Translations under genes and position numbers: made by a program
Notes under the pieces: generated by a model
Told to the model about the DNA's origin: nothing
Database searches by the model: none
Seen by the model: the letters and a program-made list of their open reading frames with translations, nothing else
Part shown: positions 17,415-25,294 of the stretch, piece after piece
How the letters are laid out: the number at the start of each line of letters is the position of its first letter
Numbering within the stretch: position 1 is the stretch's first letter
From: Alphaproteobacteria bacterium
GTDB lineage: Bacteria; Pseudomonadota; Alphaproteobacteria; RF32; CAG-239
NCBI GenBank assembly: GCA_017460085.1
Contig: JAFUBQ010000013.1
Location: forward strand, 1-64,000
Length of the DNA: 64,000 nt
Direction of reading: 5' to 3'

Positions 17415-18452
17415 ATGAAATTTGTTGCTTTGTTGTTTATGTATGCATTGCTTTGGATAGCGCCCGCAATAGCAAAAACGGAATTTTCTGCTGAAATTAA
17501 TGTTGATGTTGCGGCAGCTTCTGCGGTTGAAGCAAAGGAAAAAGCTATGCTTCAGGCGCAACGTGAGGCGTTTTTGCAAGTTGCCGGCAAATTAACAGAT
17601 GCTGAAAATGTGGAAAAATTGCAAGAATTAACTGATGATGAAATAGTGCATTTTATTCAGTCTGTCGGAGTGGGGGAGGAAAAAACCGGCGGCAACAAAT
17701 ATGTGGCAACATTAACAATTCAAATTGATGAATCGCTGTTGCGTGACTATTTGGCGGAAAATGATATGATTGAAACTGAAACAGCAGAATTGCTGGTAAT
17801 TCCGGTGTTTAAATCTGGTGAAAATACAATGCCAATGCTATGGGAAAATGATAATTTATGGCGGCAAAATTGGACATCAAAAGGAATAATTAAGTTTGGC
17901 ACAATGCAAATGCGCACAATTTCCGCATATAGCGGCAATGCCGAAAATATAGATGCAACAACGGCATTATATATGGATAGTTCTCGTTATGAAACGTTAA
18001 GCACCCGTAATAATACGGACCGAATTTATGTAGCATATGCCCAAACTATGCAAAACGGTGATTTGAAGGTTACTTTGATAAATGTAAAAAATAAATTAGA
18101 AGACAGTTTTACGGTATATAATGATGGTAGCGAAAATGTTTTTGATAAAGCCATTGAAAAAAGCGTGATGTATATATCTAATATGGAGCGAAACAGCAGA
18201 TATAGCGAACGTCCGCATTCTTCAGGTATGATTAATGTTGTATATATATATGAAAATATGAAAGATTGGTTGAATAAAAATACGGCACTTAGTTCGTTGC
18301 CAATGGTAGAGGCTATAGATACCAAAAGTTTCGGCGGCGGTAAAGTTAATTTTAGCTTGCGCTATACTGGTACACTTGATGATTTATGGCTGGCAATGCA
18401 AGAAATCGGCTTAAGCCATGAGGCTGCAGATAATTATTTTATTATAAGGTAG
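17415..18452 (+). CDS. DUF2066 domain exported protein
   Basis: 345 residues when started at 17415, where AAAGGAG precedes MKFVALLFMYALLWIAPAIA, a clear signal peptide. The following region (EAKEKAMLQAQREAFLQVAG, then YVATLTIQIDESLLRDYL) matches the pattern of DUF2066, a periplasmic family of unknown function in alpha- and gammaproteobacteria. The C-terminal part has no clear motif. It ends 4 bp before the AI-2E family gene, an arrangement that is common for these two families. Confidence 0.75.
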   Translation: MKFVALLFMYALLWIAPAIAKTEFSAEINVDVAAASAVEAKEKAMLQAQREAFLQVAGKLTDAENVEKLQELTDDEIVHFIQSVGVGEEKTGGNKYVATLTIQIDESLLRDYLAENDMIETETAELLVIPVFKSGENTMPMLWENDNLWRQNWTSKGIIKFGTMQMRTISAYSGNAENIDATTALYMDSSRYETLSTRNNTDRIYVAYAQTMQNGDLKVTLINVKNKLEDSFTVYNDGSENVFDKAIEKSVMYISNMERNSRYSERPHSSGMINVVYIYENMKDWLNKNTALSSLPMVEAIDTKSFGGGKVNFSLRYTGTLDDLWLAMQEIGLSHEAADNYFIIR

Positions 18453-18456
18453 TAAA

Positions 18457-19530
18457 ATGGAAAATAAAAAAGAAATTACTCAGCAACGCTATATTCTCAT
18501 TTTAAGTGTTTTGGCAGGACTGGTGTTTTTGCTGTATATTTTACGCTCGGTTTTGTTGCCGTTTGTGGTTGGTATGGCTGTGGCTTATTTCTTGGACCCG
18601 TCGGTTAATAAATTGGCAAGTCGCAAAAAAATATCACGCAATATGGCTACTATTCTCATTATGTGGTTGTTTTTGCTCGTGTTGCTGCCGCTGATTGTTA
18701 TACTTGGCAGTGCGGCACTTGCACAAGTGGGACAATTTTTAGGCAATTTGCCTCAGCATTTAAGCGGATTCGGTACTAAATTACAACAGTGGTTACATCA
18801 GTTGCAGGAATACTTACCGATGTTGTCTTTGGAAAATGTAGAAATGGCATTGCAAGAAAATTTTGGAGATTCGTTTAAACCGATTTTGAAGTTGGTGCGC
18901 GGCGTTGTATCAAATGGATTCGCAGTGGTAAATGTGCTGTCACTGCTGTTAATATCTCCGGTAGTGGCTTTTTATATGTTGCGTGATTGGCCTGATTTTA
19001 TCGGAAAGTTATTGTCACTTGTGCCGAAAAAACATAAACAAACAGTTATTGATGGGGCTAAACAGGTTAATAGTATTATTGCCGGATATCTGCGCGGACA
19101 AGTTTTGGTTTGCGTTGCTTTAGGCAGCTTTTATTCTCTTGGTTTGTGGTTGGTTGGCTTAGACCTTGGTTTGGTGGTTGGCTTTTTAGCCGGCTTAATT
19201 TCATTTATTCCGTATGTCGGCTCAATTTCTGGCTTTTTAATGGCAATGATTTTGGTGGTTACGCAATATGGAACATTGCCTAAAATTGCGGCAGTGATAG
19301 CTGTTTTTGCAATAGGCCAATTTTTGGAAGGAAACTTTTTAACACCAAAATTAGTGGGTGAAAACATTGGCTTGCATCCGGTTTGGGTAATGTTCTCATT
19401 GCTGGCCGGCGGTGCGTTGTTGGGGCTGTTGGGCATGATTATTGCTGTGCCGGTTGCCGCTTGCATGGGTGTCTTTTTGCGCTATTTAATCAACCAATAT
19501 AAGCAAAGTCAGCTTTATTTGGAAAAATAA
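18457..19530 (+). CDS. AI-2E family transporter (PerM/TqsA-like)
   Basis: 357 residues with about eight membrane segments. Family hallmarks: the N-terminal RSVLLPFVVGMAVAYFLDP, the soluble middle (about 90-150), the loop YLRGQVLVCVALG, and the conserved C-terminal block GNFLTPKLVGENIGLHPVWV. Members export signalling molecules or exchange Na+/H+; the substrate here is unknown. Immediately downstream of the DUF2066 gene. Confidence 0.92.
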   Translation: MENKKEITQQRYILILSVLAGLVFLLYILRSVLLPFVVGMAVAYFLDPSVNKLASRKKISRNMATILIMWLFLLVLLPLIVILGSAALAQVGQFLGNLPQHLSGFGTKLQQWLHQLQEYLPMLSLENVEMALQENFGDSFKPILKLVRGVVSNGFAVVNVLSLLLISPVVAFYMLRDWPDFIGKLLSLVPKKHKQTVIDGAKQVNSIIAGYLRGQVLVCVALGSFYSLGLWLVGLDLGLVVGFLAGLISFIPYVGSISGFLMAMILVVTQYGTLPKIAAVIAVFAIGQFLEGNFLTPKLVGENIGLHPVWVMFSLLAGGALLGLLGMIIAVPVAACMGVFLRYLINQYKQSQLYLEK

Positions 19531-19598
19531 ATATACTCATAATTTTTTTCCATTTGCTGTTTGAAATTTTAAAATGTGTATATGAAAATAGCTGTTTT

Positions 19599-19826
19599 TT
19601 ACTCCAGTACAATTTTCATTTTTTTACCGTAAAATTTAAGCAATTTATGCAAGGCATTAGCATCTATAGCTTTACCAAGCTCCATTGTATCAATTAAATC
19701 TATTGGCACATGAGAGCGTTTTGCAACCTGATATATAAATAAATACCGCTCCTGACGTGCAAGCCACAATTCTTTGCCGATTTCTTGCAGGGTATTTTTA
19801 TCGAATGTGATTGTATTATTTATCAT
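19599..19826 (-). CDS. Small HTH (XRE-like) regulator
   Basis: 75 residues. The region LQEIGKELWLARQERYLFIYQVAKRSHVPIDLIDTMELGK fits an XRE-type helix-turn-helix: two helices, a turn, then a recognition helix followed by an E-x-GK. The remainder (ALHKLLKFYGKKMKIVLE) is like the C-terminal helix of small HipB-type regulators. A strong AAGGGAG site lies nine bases before the ATG. The gene is preceded on the same strand by a terminator and a structured leader with sequences complementary to this Shine-Dalgarno (see leader entry). No toxin gene is adjacent. Confidence 0.6.
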   Translation of the reverse strand: MINNTITFDKNTLQEIGKELWLARQERYLFIYQVAKRSHVPIDLIDTMELGKAIDANALHKLLKFYGKKMKIVLE

Positions 19827-20010
19827 ATTATAGAACTCCCTTAAAGTTTTTGCAAAATTTAAAACAAAAACCTTGCTTTTCTCAAAGCAAGGGGAGTTCG
19901 TAACTGCCTATATACAGTCTGATTTATTCAATATATTCATCAGCTCCCCTTAAAGGGAGTTACATATAGGTGGAGTTACGATACTCCATCGGCAGAACAC
20001 CTACCGACAT
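19827..20010 (-). promoter_or_regulatory. Structured leader upstream of HTH gene, possible riboregulator
   Basis: On the minus strand, the HTH gene's Shine-Dalgarno AAGGGAGTTC (plus 19833-19842) is complementary to two upstream sequences: AACTCCCTT (plus 19953-19961, perfect) and GAACTCCCCTT (plus 19889-19899, one extra C). The second overlaps the 5' arm of the terminator at 19871-19892, so the pairings exclude each other. Further helices: CGTAACT (19899-19905) with AGTTACG (19974-19980) and CCTATAT with ATATAGG (19964-19970); TAGGTG with CACCTA (19967-19972, 19998-20003); GGAGT with ACTCC (19972-19976, 19983-19987). This is read from sequence; no known riboswitch class fits. Confidence 0.5.
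19871..19892 (-). terminator. Intrinsic terminator inside leader
   Basis: CCTTGCTTT (19871-19879) and AAAGCAAGG (19884-19892) form a perfect 9-bp stem with a 4-base loop; on the minus strand it is followed by a T-rich run (TTTTTGTTTT). It stands between the structured region and the HTH gene, where an attenuator would be. Confidence 0.75.
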
Positions 20011-20092
20011 TCATCATATTAAAGTAATGAAAATAAATTGCAAGTGAAAAAATGGTTTTGCGTTACGCTACGTTTTATTCTGTTTATTTAAC

Positions 20093-20650
20093 TTAAAAAA
20101 TCGTCACACCGGCATAATGATTAACCGTTAATGTGGCACAAATTGCCAACACCCAGCAAACGGCTGTATATAAAAGCGGATATTTTAACAGCGGACTGCG
20201 TAAATTCATATCTGGGTTAGGCTTACTGATTTTATATGATAATGTAATAAAAATGATTACAGATATAATAGATGCTACAAGCATCATCATTATTCGAATA
20301 TTCTCTACGATTCTGTTAAAAACATGTTCCGTTACAAAAAAGTTAGAAGCAAAAACAAACAAAACCACAGAATACAAAACAACATAAATTGTTCCATTTG
20401 AATTAAAATCCCGACAGCGCTTTTGAACAGTTGCCAATACAATATAAAACAACAATAAACCGACAATATACTTCAGCAATATATTTGAAAACAAAGTTTG
20501 CCGACATAAACCGATTAAGACCATAACAAAAAAGAATTGATTTCGCCCAATTTTTCCTTCAAATGAAAAAAAAGACATCAATGTTTGCGCACCGAACATA
20601 TTTTCTAAAATTTTATGAAATAAGTCACTAAATTTTTGTATCAACATCAT
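20093..20650 (-). CDS. DUF805 family membrane protein
   Basis: 185 residues with four to five membrane segments. SFFSFEGKIGRNQFFFVM is the DUF805 N-terminal signature (F-x-GR-x-x-R/N-x-x-FW), and VQKRCRDFNSNGT is the conserved cytoplasmic loop with the Arg-x-x-D pattern. DUF805 proteins are small inner-membrane proteins of unknown function. Downstream on the same strand is the structured leader and the HTH gene. The start lacks a strong Shine-Dalgarno. Confidence 0.8.
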   Translation of the reverse strand: MMLIQKFSDLFHKILENMFGAQTLMSFFSFEGKIGRNQFFFVMVLIGLCRQTLFSNILLKYIVGLLLFYIVLATVQKRCRDFNSNGTIYVVLYSVVLFVFASNFFVTEHVFNRIVENIRIMMMLVASIISVIIFITLSYKISKPNPDMNLRSPLLKYPLLYTAVCWVLAICATLTVNHYAGVTIF

Positions 20651-20674
20651 TTTTTACTCTATTTTTATCAAAGC

Positions 20675-20714
20675 ATTGGCTCTAAGTGTATACTATAAAG
20701 CACTCAGAGCCAAT
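20675..20714 (-). terminator. Hairpin, probable terminator of the 140-residue gene
   Basis: ATTGGCTCT (20675-20683) with AGTG (20685-20688) pairs with CACT (20701-20704) and AGAGCCAAT (20706-20714): 13 pairs with a single A/C mismatch and a 12-base loop. The following minus-strand sequence is AT-rich but not a clean T run. Confidence 0.6.
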
Positions 20715-20729
20715 GTCAAGCCGATTTAT

Positions 20730-21152
20730 CTACCACCTGTAATCAATAGCCCGCGTAGCCCATTTATAAGCATTACCTAATCCAACCTGTTCTGCGCGTT
20801 GCTTAATTTTGTTTTGCCGTTCTTCATATCCCGCAACCCGATCACCGTAAAGACCAAATGTAAGATTGTTGGCTAATCGTTCCAAACCACTATTTATACC
20901 TTCACCAAAACCGGTAATAGCACCCATAACCACATTGTTCCAATTAGCTTTCGGCATAACATAATGATTATGTATAACATCATCATTTCGTTCTTCAATG
21001 CTTTTCACAATCGGCGATTTTGCCGGCTCATAAAATGTGCGGCTGCCAACCGGTGTATTGATGGTGACGGGGTTAGAAAAATAGCCCATATCCGTCATCA
21101 CGCGGTTTAATGTATCACGCACACTTTCATTTTCATTATTAAAATTACTCAT
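20730..21152 (-). CDS. Hypothetical protein, 140 residues, accessory block
   Basis: AAGGA precedes the ATG. The product is soluble and basic at its end, with the Gly-rich middle VVMGAITGFGEGINSGLERL and the C-terminus GNAYKWATRAIDYRW. The N-terminus FNNENESVRDTLNRVM is polar. No signal peptide, no known motif. It is bounded by hairpins on both sides and is one of several lineage-specific small genes here. Confidence 0.55.
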   Translation of the reverse strand: MSNFNNENESVRDTLNRVMTDMGYFSNPVTINTPVGSRTFYEPAKSPIVKSIEERNDDVIHNHYVMPKANWNNVVMGAITGFGEGINSGLERLANNLTFGLYGDRVAGYEERQNKIKQRAEQVGLGNAYKWATRAIDYRW

Positions 21153-21189
21153 GTTTTCTATTCCTTTTTCTAAATTGATTTTAATATGC

Positions 21190-21223
21190 CAAAACCGTGC
21201 AATTCTTAAATCACACGGCTTTG
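21190..21223. terminator. Hairpin of the AAAACCG family
   Basis: CAAAACCGTG (21190-21199) pairs with CACGGCTTTG (21214-21223), nine of ten positions. It lies just after the broken amidohydrolase gene. A similar hairpin with the same arm sequence occurs at 22923-22954. Confidence 0.55.
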
Positions 21224-21246
21224 GGTTGATGGTTAAATTTATAAGT

Positions 21247-21930
21247 TTATGATAATTCTATACTTTTCAACCAATTTGACAATAAATAAAACAGTTCCAA
21301 AGATTGCTTTTCAGTTTCGCCTTCAAACCAGCGATATCCGCCGTTAATTTCCAATTCTATGGCTGATATATTAAATGAAGTATGCACCCATTTGCTCATA
21401 ATATTTTCGGAAAATGCTTTAAAATATTTATCGATTGAGGCCTTATCATTTCCGAACTTATCATTCACCATTTTCTGCAACTGCCGAACACCGTGCATTG
21501 TATGAACATTTTTACCGCCGTCAATACATATATCAACGACACTGTCGCGTTTTCCGGAAAGTCCGTGAATATCAACAAAAAGACTTATTTTATGCTCTTG
21601 CATAAATTGATTAACAGCCGTTTTATATGAACAAGACGCCGCATCGGTATTAGGATCATCATTATGTAAATTTTCCAGCAGATATTGTTTCGTAATGCAA
21701 GAGCAACCGATTTATTTTGCCAAACATTCAACAATAGCGCCGGTATAAAATTCATGTGCTTTAACAACACCGCCGCGAATTTTTTTAACGGAATGCGGCG
21801 CTGATAACAAAATCGGCACATCACCGTATTTTTCAACAACGCATGGCGTGCGTGAATTTCCTTTATAATCATTAACTTTATATTTTTCTTCTGCTGTTTT
21901 TATTTGTCTTATAATATTTTCACGCTGCAT
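21247..21930 (-). pseudogene. N-formylglutamate amidohydrolase-like gene with in-frame stop
   Basis: The frame runs from ATG 21930 (AAGGA upstream) to 21247 with a single TAA at 21712-21714 (codon 73). Reading through it gives one coherent protein of about 226 residues: LLSAPHSVKKIRGGVVKAHEF and TGAIVECLAK, then after the stop IGCSCITKQYLLENL, DDPNTDA, VDIHGL and CIDGGK. SAPHS, DPN and DxHG fit the N-formylglutamate amidohydrolase family (metal-dependent). The stop is one base from CAA (Gln), which fits the context. It could be a recent nonsense mutation, a sequencing error, or readthrough. A possible restart ATG is at 21603. Confidence 0.65.
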
Positions 21931-21964
21931 CGTATAGTCCTTAAATATTTAGAAAATTTTTCAC

Positions 21965-22177
21965 TCAGTCAAGTGCGTCAATTTCTTCCCATAATTGTTC
22001 ACACCATTGCTGTGTTTGTCCTTCTGCAACACATTTTTTAATTTCCGTATACCGATTATAACGCCAAATAGCTAAAGCAAAACAAATGATTAACAAAAAC
22101 AAAAGCGTTAAAACACCGCTGATTTTTATAAGTCTTAGAAGAATATTTCTCATAATGAAAAAGAATTTTTTTGCCAT
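21965..22177 (-). CDS. Small single-pass membrane protein
   Basis: 70 residues from the ATG at 22177, which has AGAGG upstream; an upstream in-frame start at 22234 is less well placed. One membrane segment (ISGVLTLLFLLIICFALAIW) after a basic N-terminus, then a short tail with two cysteines (KCVAEGQTQQWCEQLWEE). No family recognised. It lies 34 bp upstream of the broken amidohydrolase gene and 61 bp after the 220-residue gene. Confidence 0.5.
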   Translation of the reverse strand: MAKKFFFIMRNILLRLIKISGVLTLLFLLIICFALAIWRYNRYTEIKKCVAEGQTQQWCEQLWEEIDALD

Positions 22178-22238
22178 TTTACCTCTGATAAAATAATCAA
22201 GGAGAAGAAGTAATATGCATAATTTTTTCTCCATACAA

Positions 22239-22901
22239 TTATCTAATATTCAGCTTACGCATATTAGGTGTCCTCATATCATCCAATAAATCTAAACAAC
22301 TCCTATTTGGATTATTTGCTCCAAGATTACTACCGTAAAGATTATTTTGCAAGTCTTTTTTACTATCGTTAATAATAGTTTGGTGCTCCATACCATTAAA
22401 TTTTTTCTTTACATAATCCCATCCTTCTTTTGCATAACCCAATGCAATGCCATTCTTCTGACTTTGTGGACTAATGTGTGATAATTCGCATTGTAATAAA
22501 GGATGATAATAATTATCTATATCTGCACCTTGTCCTTTTCCGAATGTTTGAACCAATTGTTGACCTGTCGCATCCATTTGATCTTTGTAATTTTTTGCAA
22601 TTTGGATATCTGCAACAAATTCTCCTATTTTCTGCCCTGCATTATAAAGATTTGAAAATATAGGAATCCCCGTTAGCAAATTATTATCCGTTCTAACTTG
22701 CTGATTCTGATTCAGCCCCTGTCCGGTGTTAAACAATGGTTGCCCGTCCGGAATATCAGTGGTTTTCAGTTCGCTGAACGGAACGTTACCTTGTCCGGGG
22801 TTAATAAAATAATATTCTGTTTGGCCTTCTAACCGATTTTGCCGTTTTATCGGTGTTTGACCGTTAAAAACATTTAATATGTCATTGTGTAAGTCTGTCA
22901 T
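22239..22901 (-). CDS. Hypothetical protein, 220 residues, accessory block
   Basis: AAAGGA precedes the ATG. No signal peptide. The N-terminus is rich in Gly/Asn/Gln (FINPGQGNVPFSEL, NTGQGLNQNQQVRTDN); a short hydrophobic-amphipathic stretch (GIPIFSNLYNAGQKIGEFV) follows; the C-terminus ends in a compact polar motif NNPNRSCLDLLDDMRTPNM. The Gly/Asn-rich composition resembles that of the 140-residue neighbour. No known domain recognised. Confidence 0.55.
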   Translation of the reverse strand: MTDLHNDILNVFNGQTPIKRQNRLEGQTEYYFINPGQGNVPFSELKTTDIPDGQPLFNTGQGLNQNQQVRTDNNLLTGIPIFSNLYNAGQKIGEFVADIQIAKNYKDQMDATGQQLVQTFGKGQGADIDNYYHPLLQCELSHISPQSQKNGIALGYAKEGWDYVKKKFNGMEHQTIINDSKKDLQNNLYGSNLGANNPNRSCLDLLDDMRTPNMRKLNIR

Positions 22902-23248
22902 TATATTTATCCTTTAAAATGTGAAAACCGCACGCTCTTCGTCGCACGGTTTTCTAAAATTAAAACAAAAAAAACAAGCGCTTTCAAAAACTGAAATGGC
23001 TTGCTTCAATTAAAAAAAACAGAATGTATTTTGCTCTTTTAAAAATAAAGACACTGATACATTCTGATAATTTTTATATCATAAAGGTTACTAAGATGTC
23101 AATTATTTTTCTTATTTTATAATAATAAAAAGCATTTTTTAAAATGTTTCACGTGAAACATTTGTAACTTTTTAGAATAAAATCAAATGCTTAAGTAGTA
23201 TTTTTAAATTCTGTATTTCTTATTTATATATATGAAAAATATTATTTT
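22902..23248. other. Gene-free AT-rich interval with hairpins
   Basis: 347 bp without a convincing ORF. It contains GAAAACCG (22923-22930) paired with CGGTTTTC (22947-22954), and a CAAGC...GCTTG hairpin at about 22974-23005. The rest is AT-rich sequence downstream of rsmA. The first hairpin shares its arm with the one at 21190. Confidence 0.6.
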
Positions 23249-24082
23249 TTATATCATCTGTTGTGCCAGCAGTAAATATTGCTCCGGCGTAATATTTTCC
23301 GCACGCATTGTCAAATCAATACCCGCCGCCAAGCACTTTGCTTCCAAATTCGGCAGACTTTTCAAACTTTGGCGAATCATTTTACGCCGCTGACCAAACG
23401 CTAATTCGCTAATTTTTTCAACTTGCATTAAAACCTCCGGCGCAATAACGCGCTCTAACGGCTGAAACAACAGCACCGTTGACCAAATTTTCGGCGCCGG
23501 AACAAAACAGTTCGGATTAAGATTCATTAAAGGTTTAATTTTGCTGACTAATTGCGCCAAAACTGAAATCCGCCCATAATTTTTATTGTTTGGTTCTGCC
23601 ATAATGCGCTCAGCCACTTCTTTTTGAAACATCAAAGTCAAGCTGCTGAATTGCGGCATATTTTTAAGCCAGCCGATTAAAAGCGGCACGGAAATATTAT
23701 ACGGCAAGTTGCTGATAATATTCTTAGGCGCATTTTCCGGTGCGCAAAAATCAAATTTGAGCGCATCGCCTTCAATAATATGCAGCTTATTGCCGACAAC
23801 TGCCTGAATATCGTGCATAATCTGAATGCAGCGCTCGTCCATTTCAATCACCGTCAAATGCTGCGGATTCGCTTTTAAAATTGCTCGTGTCAGTCCTCCC
23901 GGACCAGGGCCGACTTCATAAACATCTTCATCGCTGAAATCGTTCTTTTTTTGTGCAGCTAAAGACGTGCGTACAATTTTATCGGTAATATTACTATCCA
24001 GCAAAAAATTCTGCCCCAGCGATTTTTTTGCCAGCAAGCCATACGCTTCAACCGTTTCTTTTAAGCTCGGCAGTTCTTTCAT
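23249..24082 (-). CDS. rsmA: 16S rRNA (adenine1518/1519-N6) dimethyltransferase
   Basis: 277 residues. LGQNFLLD is the N-terminal signature, VYEVGPGPGGLTRAIL is SAM motif I, VIEMDERC the acidic ribose-binding strand, and NLPYNIS the catalytic N-L/I-P-Y motif. It dimethylates two adjacent adenines in helix 45 of 16S rRNA. It overlaps surA by one base (TAATG) and ends the lptF-lptD-surA-rsmA unit. The usual pdxA between surA and rsmA is absent. Confidence 0.97.
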   Translation of the reverse strand: MKELPSLKETVEAYGLLAKKSLGQNFLLDSNITDKIVRTSLAAQKKNDFSDEDVYEVGPGPGGLTRAILKANPQHLTVIEMDERCIQIMHDIQAVVGNKLHIIEGDALKFDFCAPENAPKNIISNLPYNISVPLLIGWLKNMPQFSSLTLMFQKEVAERIMAEPNNKNYGRISVLAQLVSKIKPLMNLNPNCFVPAPKIWSTVLLFQPLERVIAPEVLMQVEKISELAFGQRRKMIRQSLKSLPNLEAKCLAAGIDLTMRAENITPEQYLLLAQQMI

Positions 24083-25281
24083 TATAATTTTTTCTCAATC
24101 AAGGCACGGTTTCGCAAATCTTTAATATATTTTATGGCATAATCTTCCAACTTTTTATTTTGCAAAAACTTTCTTACGCCGTCACGTGATAATTTTGCAT
24201 CTTTATCTAAATCCGGATGGAATATTTTTTCTAATTTAAAAATATAATAATCGTTACCATACAGCACCGGATTAGAAACGCCTCCTTCTTTTAAGGAAGC
24301 AAAAGCTTTTTCCAATGTGGCCGGCATACGTCCCTTAGCCACCCAGCCTAAACTGCCGCCGTTCGCCGCACTCGGACTTTGCGAAAATTGCATAGCATAA
24401 AGCGAAAAACGCGGGTCTTGGCGCAAAACTTCAGCCAGTTGGTGAATATCTTTGGCATCTTTTTTGTTAATCACTATTTCTGATACCATATATTTTTTCA
24501 CCGTCATATCTTTGCGCACATCATCTATAGCCTGCGTAATTTCGCTCTCGCTCACATAAGCAACACTTAAGGCTTTCTTGCGCATCAGCTTTTGCCAAGC
24601 AATATCTGCTTCAATTTGCGTGGTCCAAACTTTCATACTAACTTTAGATTCGGCTAACAAATTTTTGAGTTGGCCGGCCGGTATGTTATTGGCTTTTTCA
24701 AATCCGGCAACGGCGGTGGCAATTTCCTTTGGGGTAACAACAACGCCGTTTTTCTTGGCTTCTTGAATTTTCAGTTTTTCATCAATTGCCGCTTGCAAAA
24801 CCTTTTGTGTTATCATATTTTTGGTTTGCGCATTATACGGAATACTTGTTGCCACAATAAACGCATTAATGCGGCTTTGCATTTCACTGCTGGTAATAAC
24901 CTCACCATTGACCAACGCATAAATTTTTACTTTTCCGCCATAAAGTGTAATCGGCTTCAAGGCCTCTAAACGCTGACGTTCTGCTTCTTCTGCCGCTCTG
25001 CGCTCTGCTTCAATTTGAGCTTGGCGTTGCATATATATTTCTTGTTGGCGTCGATATTCTTCGGCCTGTTTGCGCGCTGCTGCACGCTGACGCTCGATTT
25101 CTGCTTTTTCTTCAGTGCTTAATTGACGATATTGGTTTGCATTTTGCTTAAACATCAGCGAGTTTGAATTTGGGGCGGAAGTTCTTGAATAACTATCAAG
25201 CTCTTTCACATTAATTTCTTCAGCTTGCGCCATTGCGCTCCATAATAAAACGACTCCTGTCAACAATAAATATTTTTTCAT
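24082..25281 (-). CDS. surA: SurA-like periplasmic peptidyl-prolyl isomerase
   Basis: 399 residues. Signal peptide to about residue 20 (LWSAMAQA). An unusual Gln/Arg/Glu-rich coiled-coil insert (about 50-110) precedes the SurA N-domain (YALVNGEVITSSEMQSRI), and one parvulin domain follows (about 265-365: SQSPSAANGGSLGWVAKG, VLYGNDYYIFKLEKI). SurA carries unfolded outer-membrane proteins, including LptD, to the Bam complex. AGGAG precedes the start. The coiled-coil insert is longer than in typical SurA. The gene sits directly after lptD. Confidence 0.88.
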   Translation of the reverse strand: MKKYLLLTGVVLLWSAMAQAEEINVKELDSYSRTSAPNSNSLMFKQNANQYRQLSTEEKAEIERQRAAARKQAEEYRRQQEIYMQRQAQIEAERRAAEEAERQRLEALKPITLYGGKVKIYALVNGEVITSSEMQSRINAFIVATSIPYNAQTKNMITQKVLQAAIDEKLKIQEAKKNGVVVTPKEIATAVAGFEKANNIPAGQLKNLLAESKVSMKVWTTQIEADIAWQKLMRKKALSVAYVSESEITQAIDDVRKDMTVKKYMVSEIVINKKDAKDIHQLAEVLRQDPRFSLYAMQFSQSPSAANGGSLGWVAKGRMPATLEKAFASLKEGGVSNPVLYGNDYYIFKLEKIFHPDLDKDAKLSRDGVRKFLQNKKLEDYAIKYIKDLRNRALIEKKL

Positions 25282-25294
25282 GTTTTCTCCTTTT

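Noticed and set aside
19967..19990. Hairpins with ACGA-like loops suggesting a guanidine-II (mini-ykkC) riboswitch
   Set aside because: The ACGA sequence occurs on opposite strands in the two hairpins, so no single RNA carries both required loops; no guanidine-related gene follows.
21585..21872. 95-residue alternative-frame ORF over the amidohydrolase stop
   Set aside because: It is a shadow frame; the family motifs continue in the original frame across a single TAA, so there is a nonsense codon and not a frameshift.
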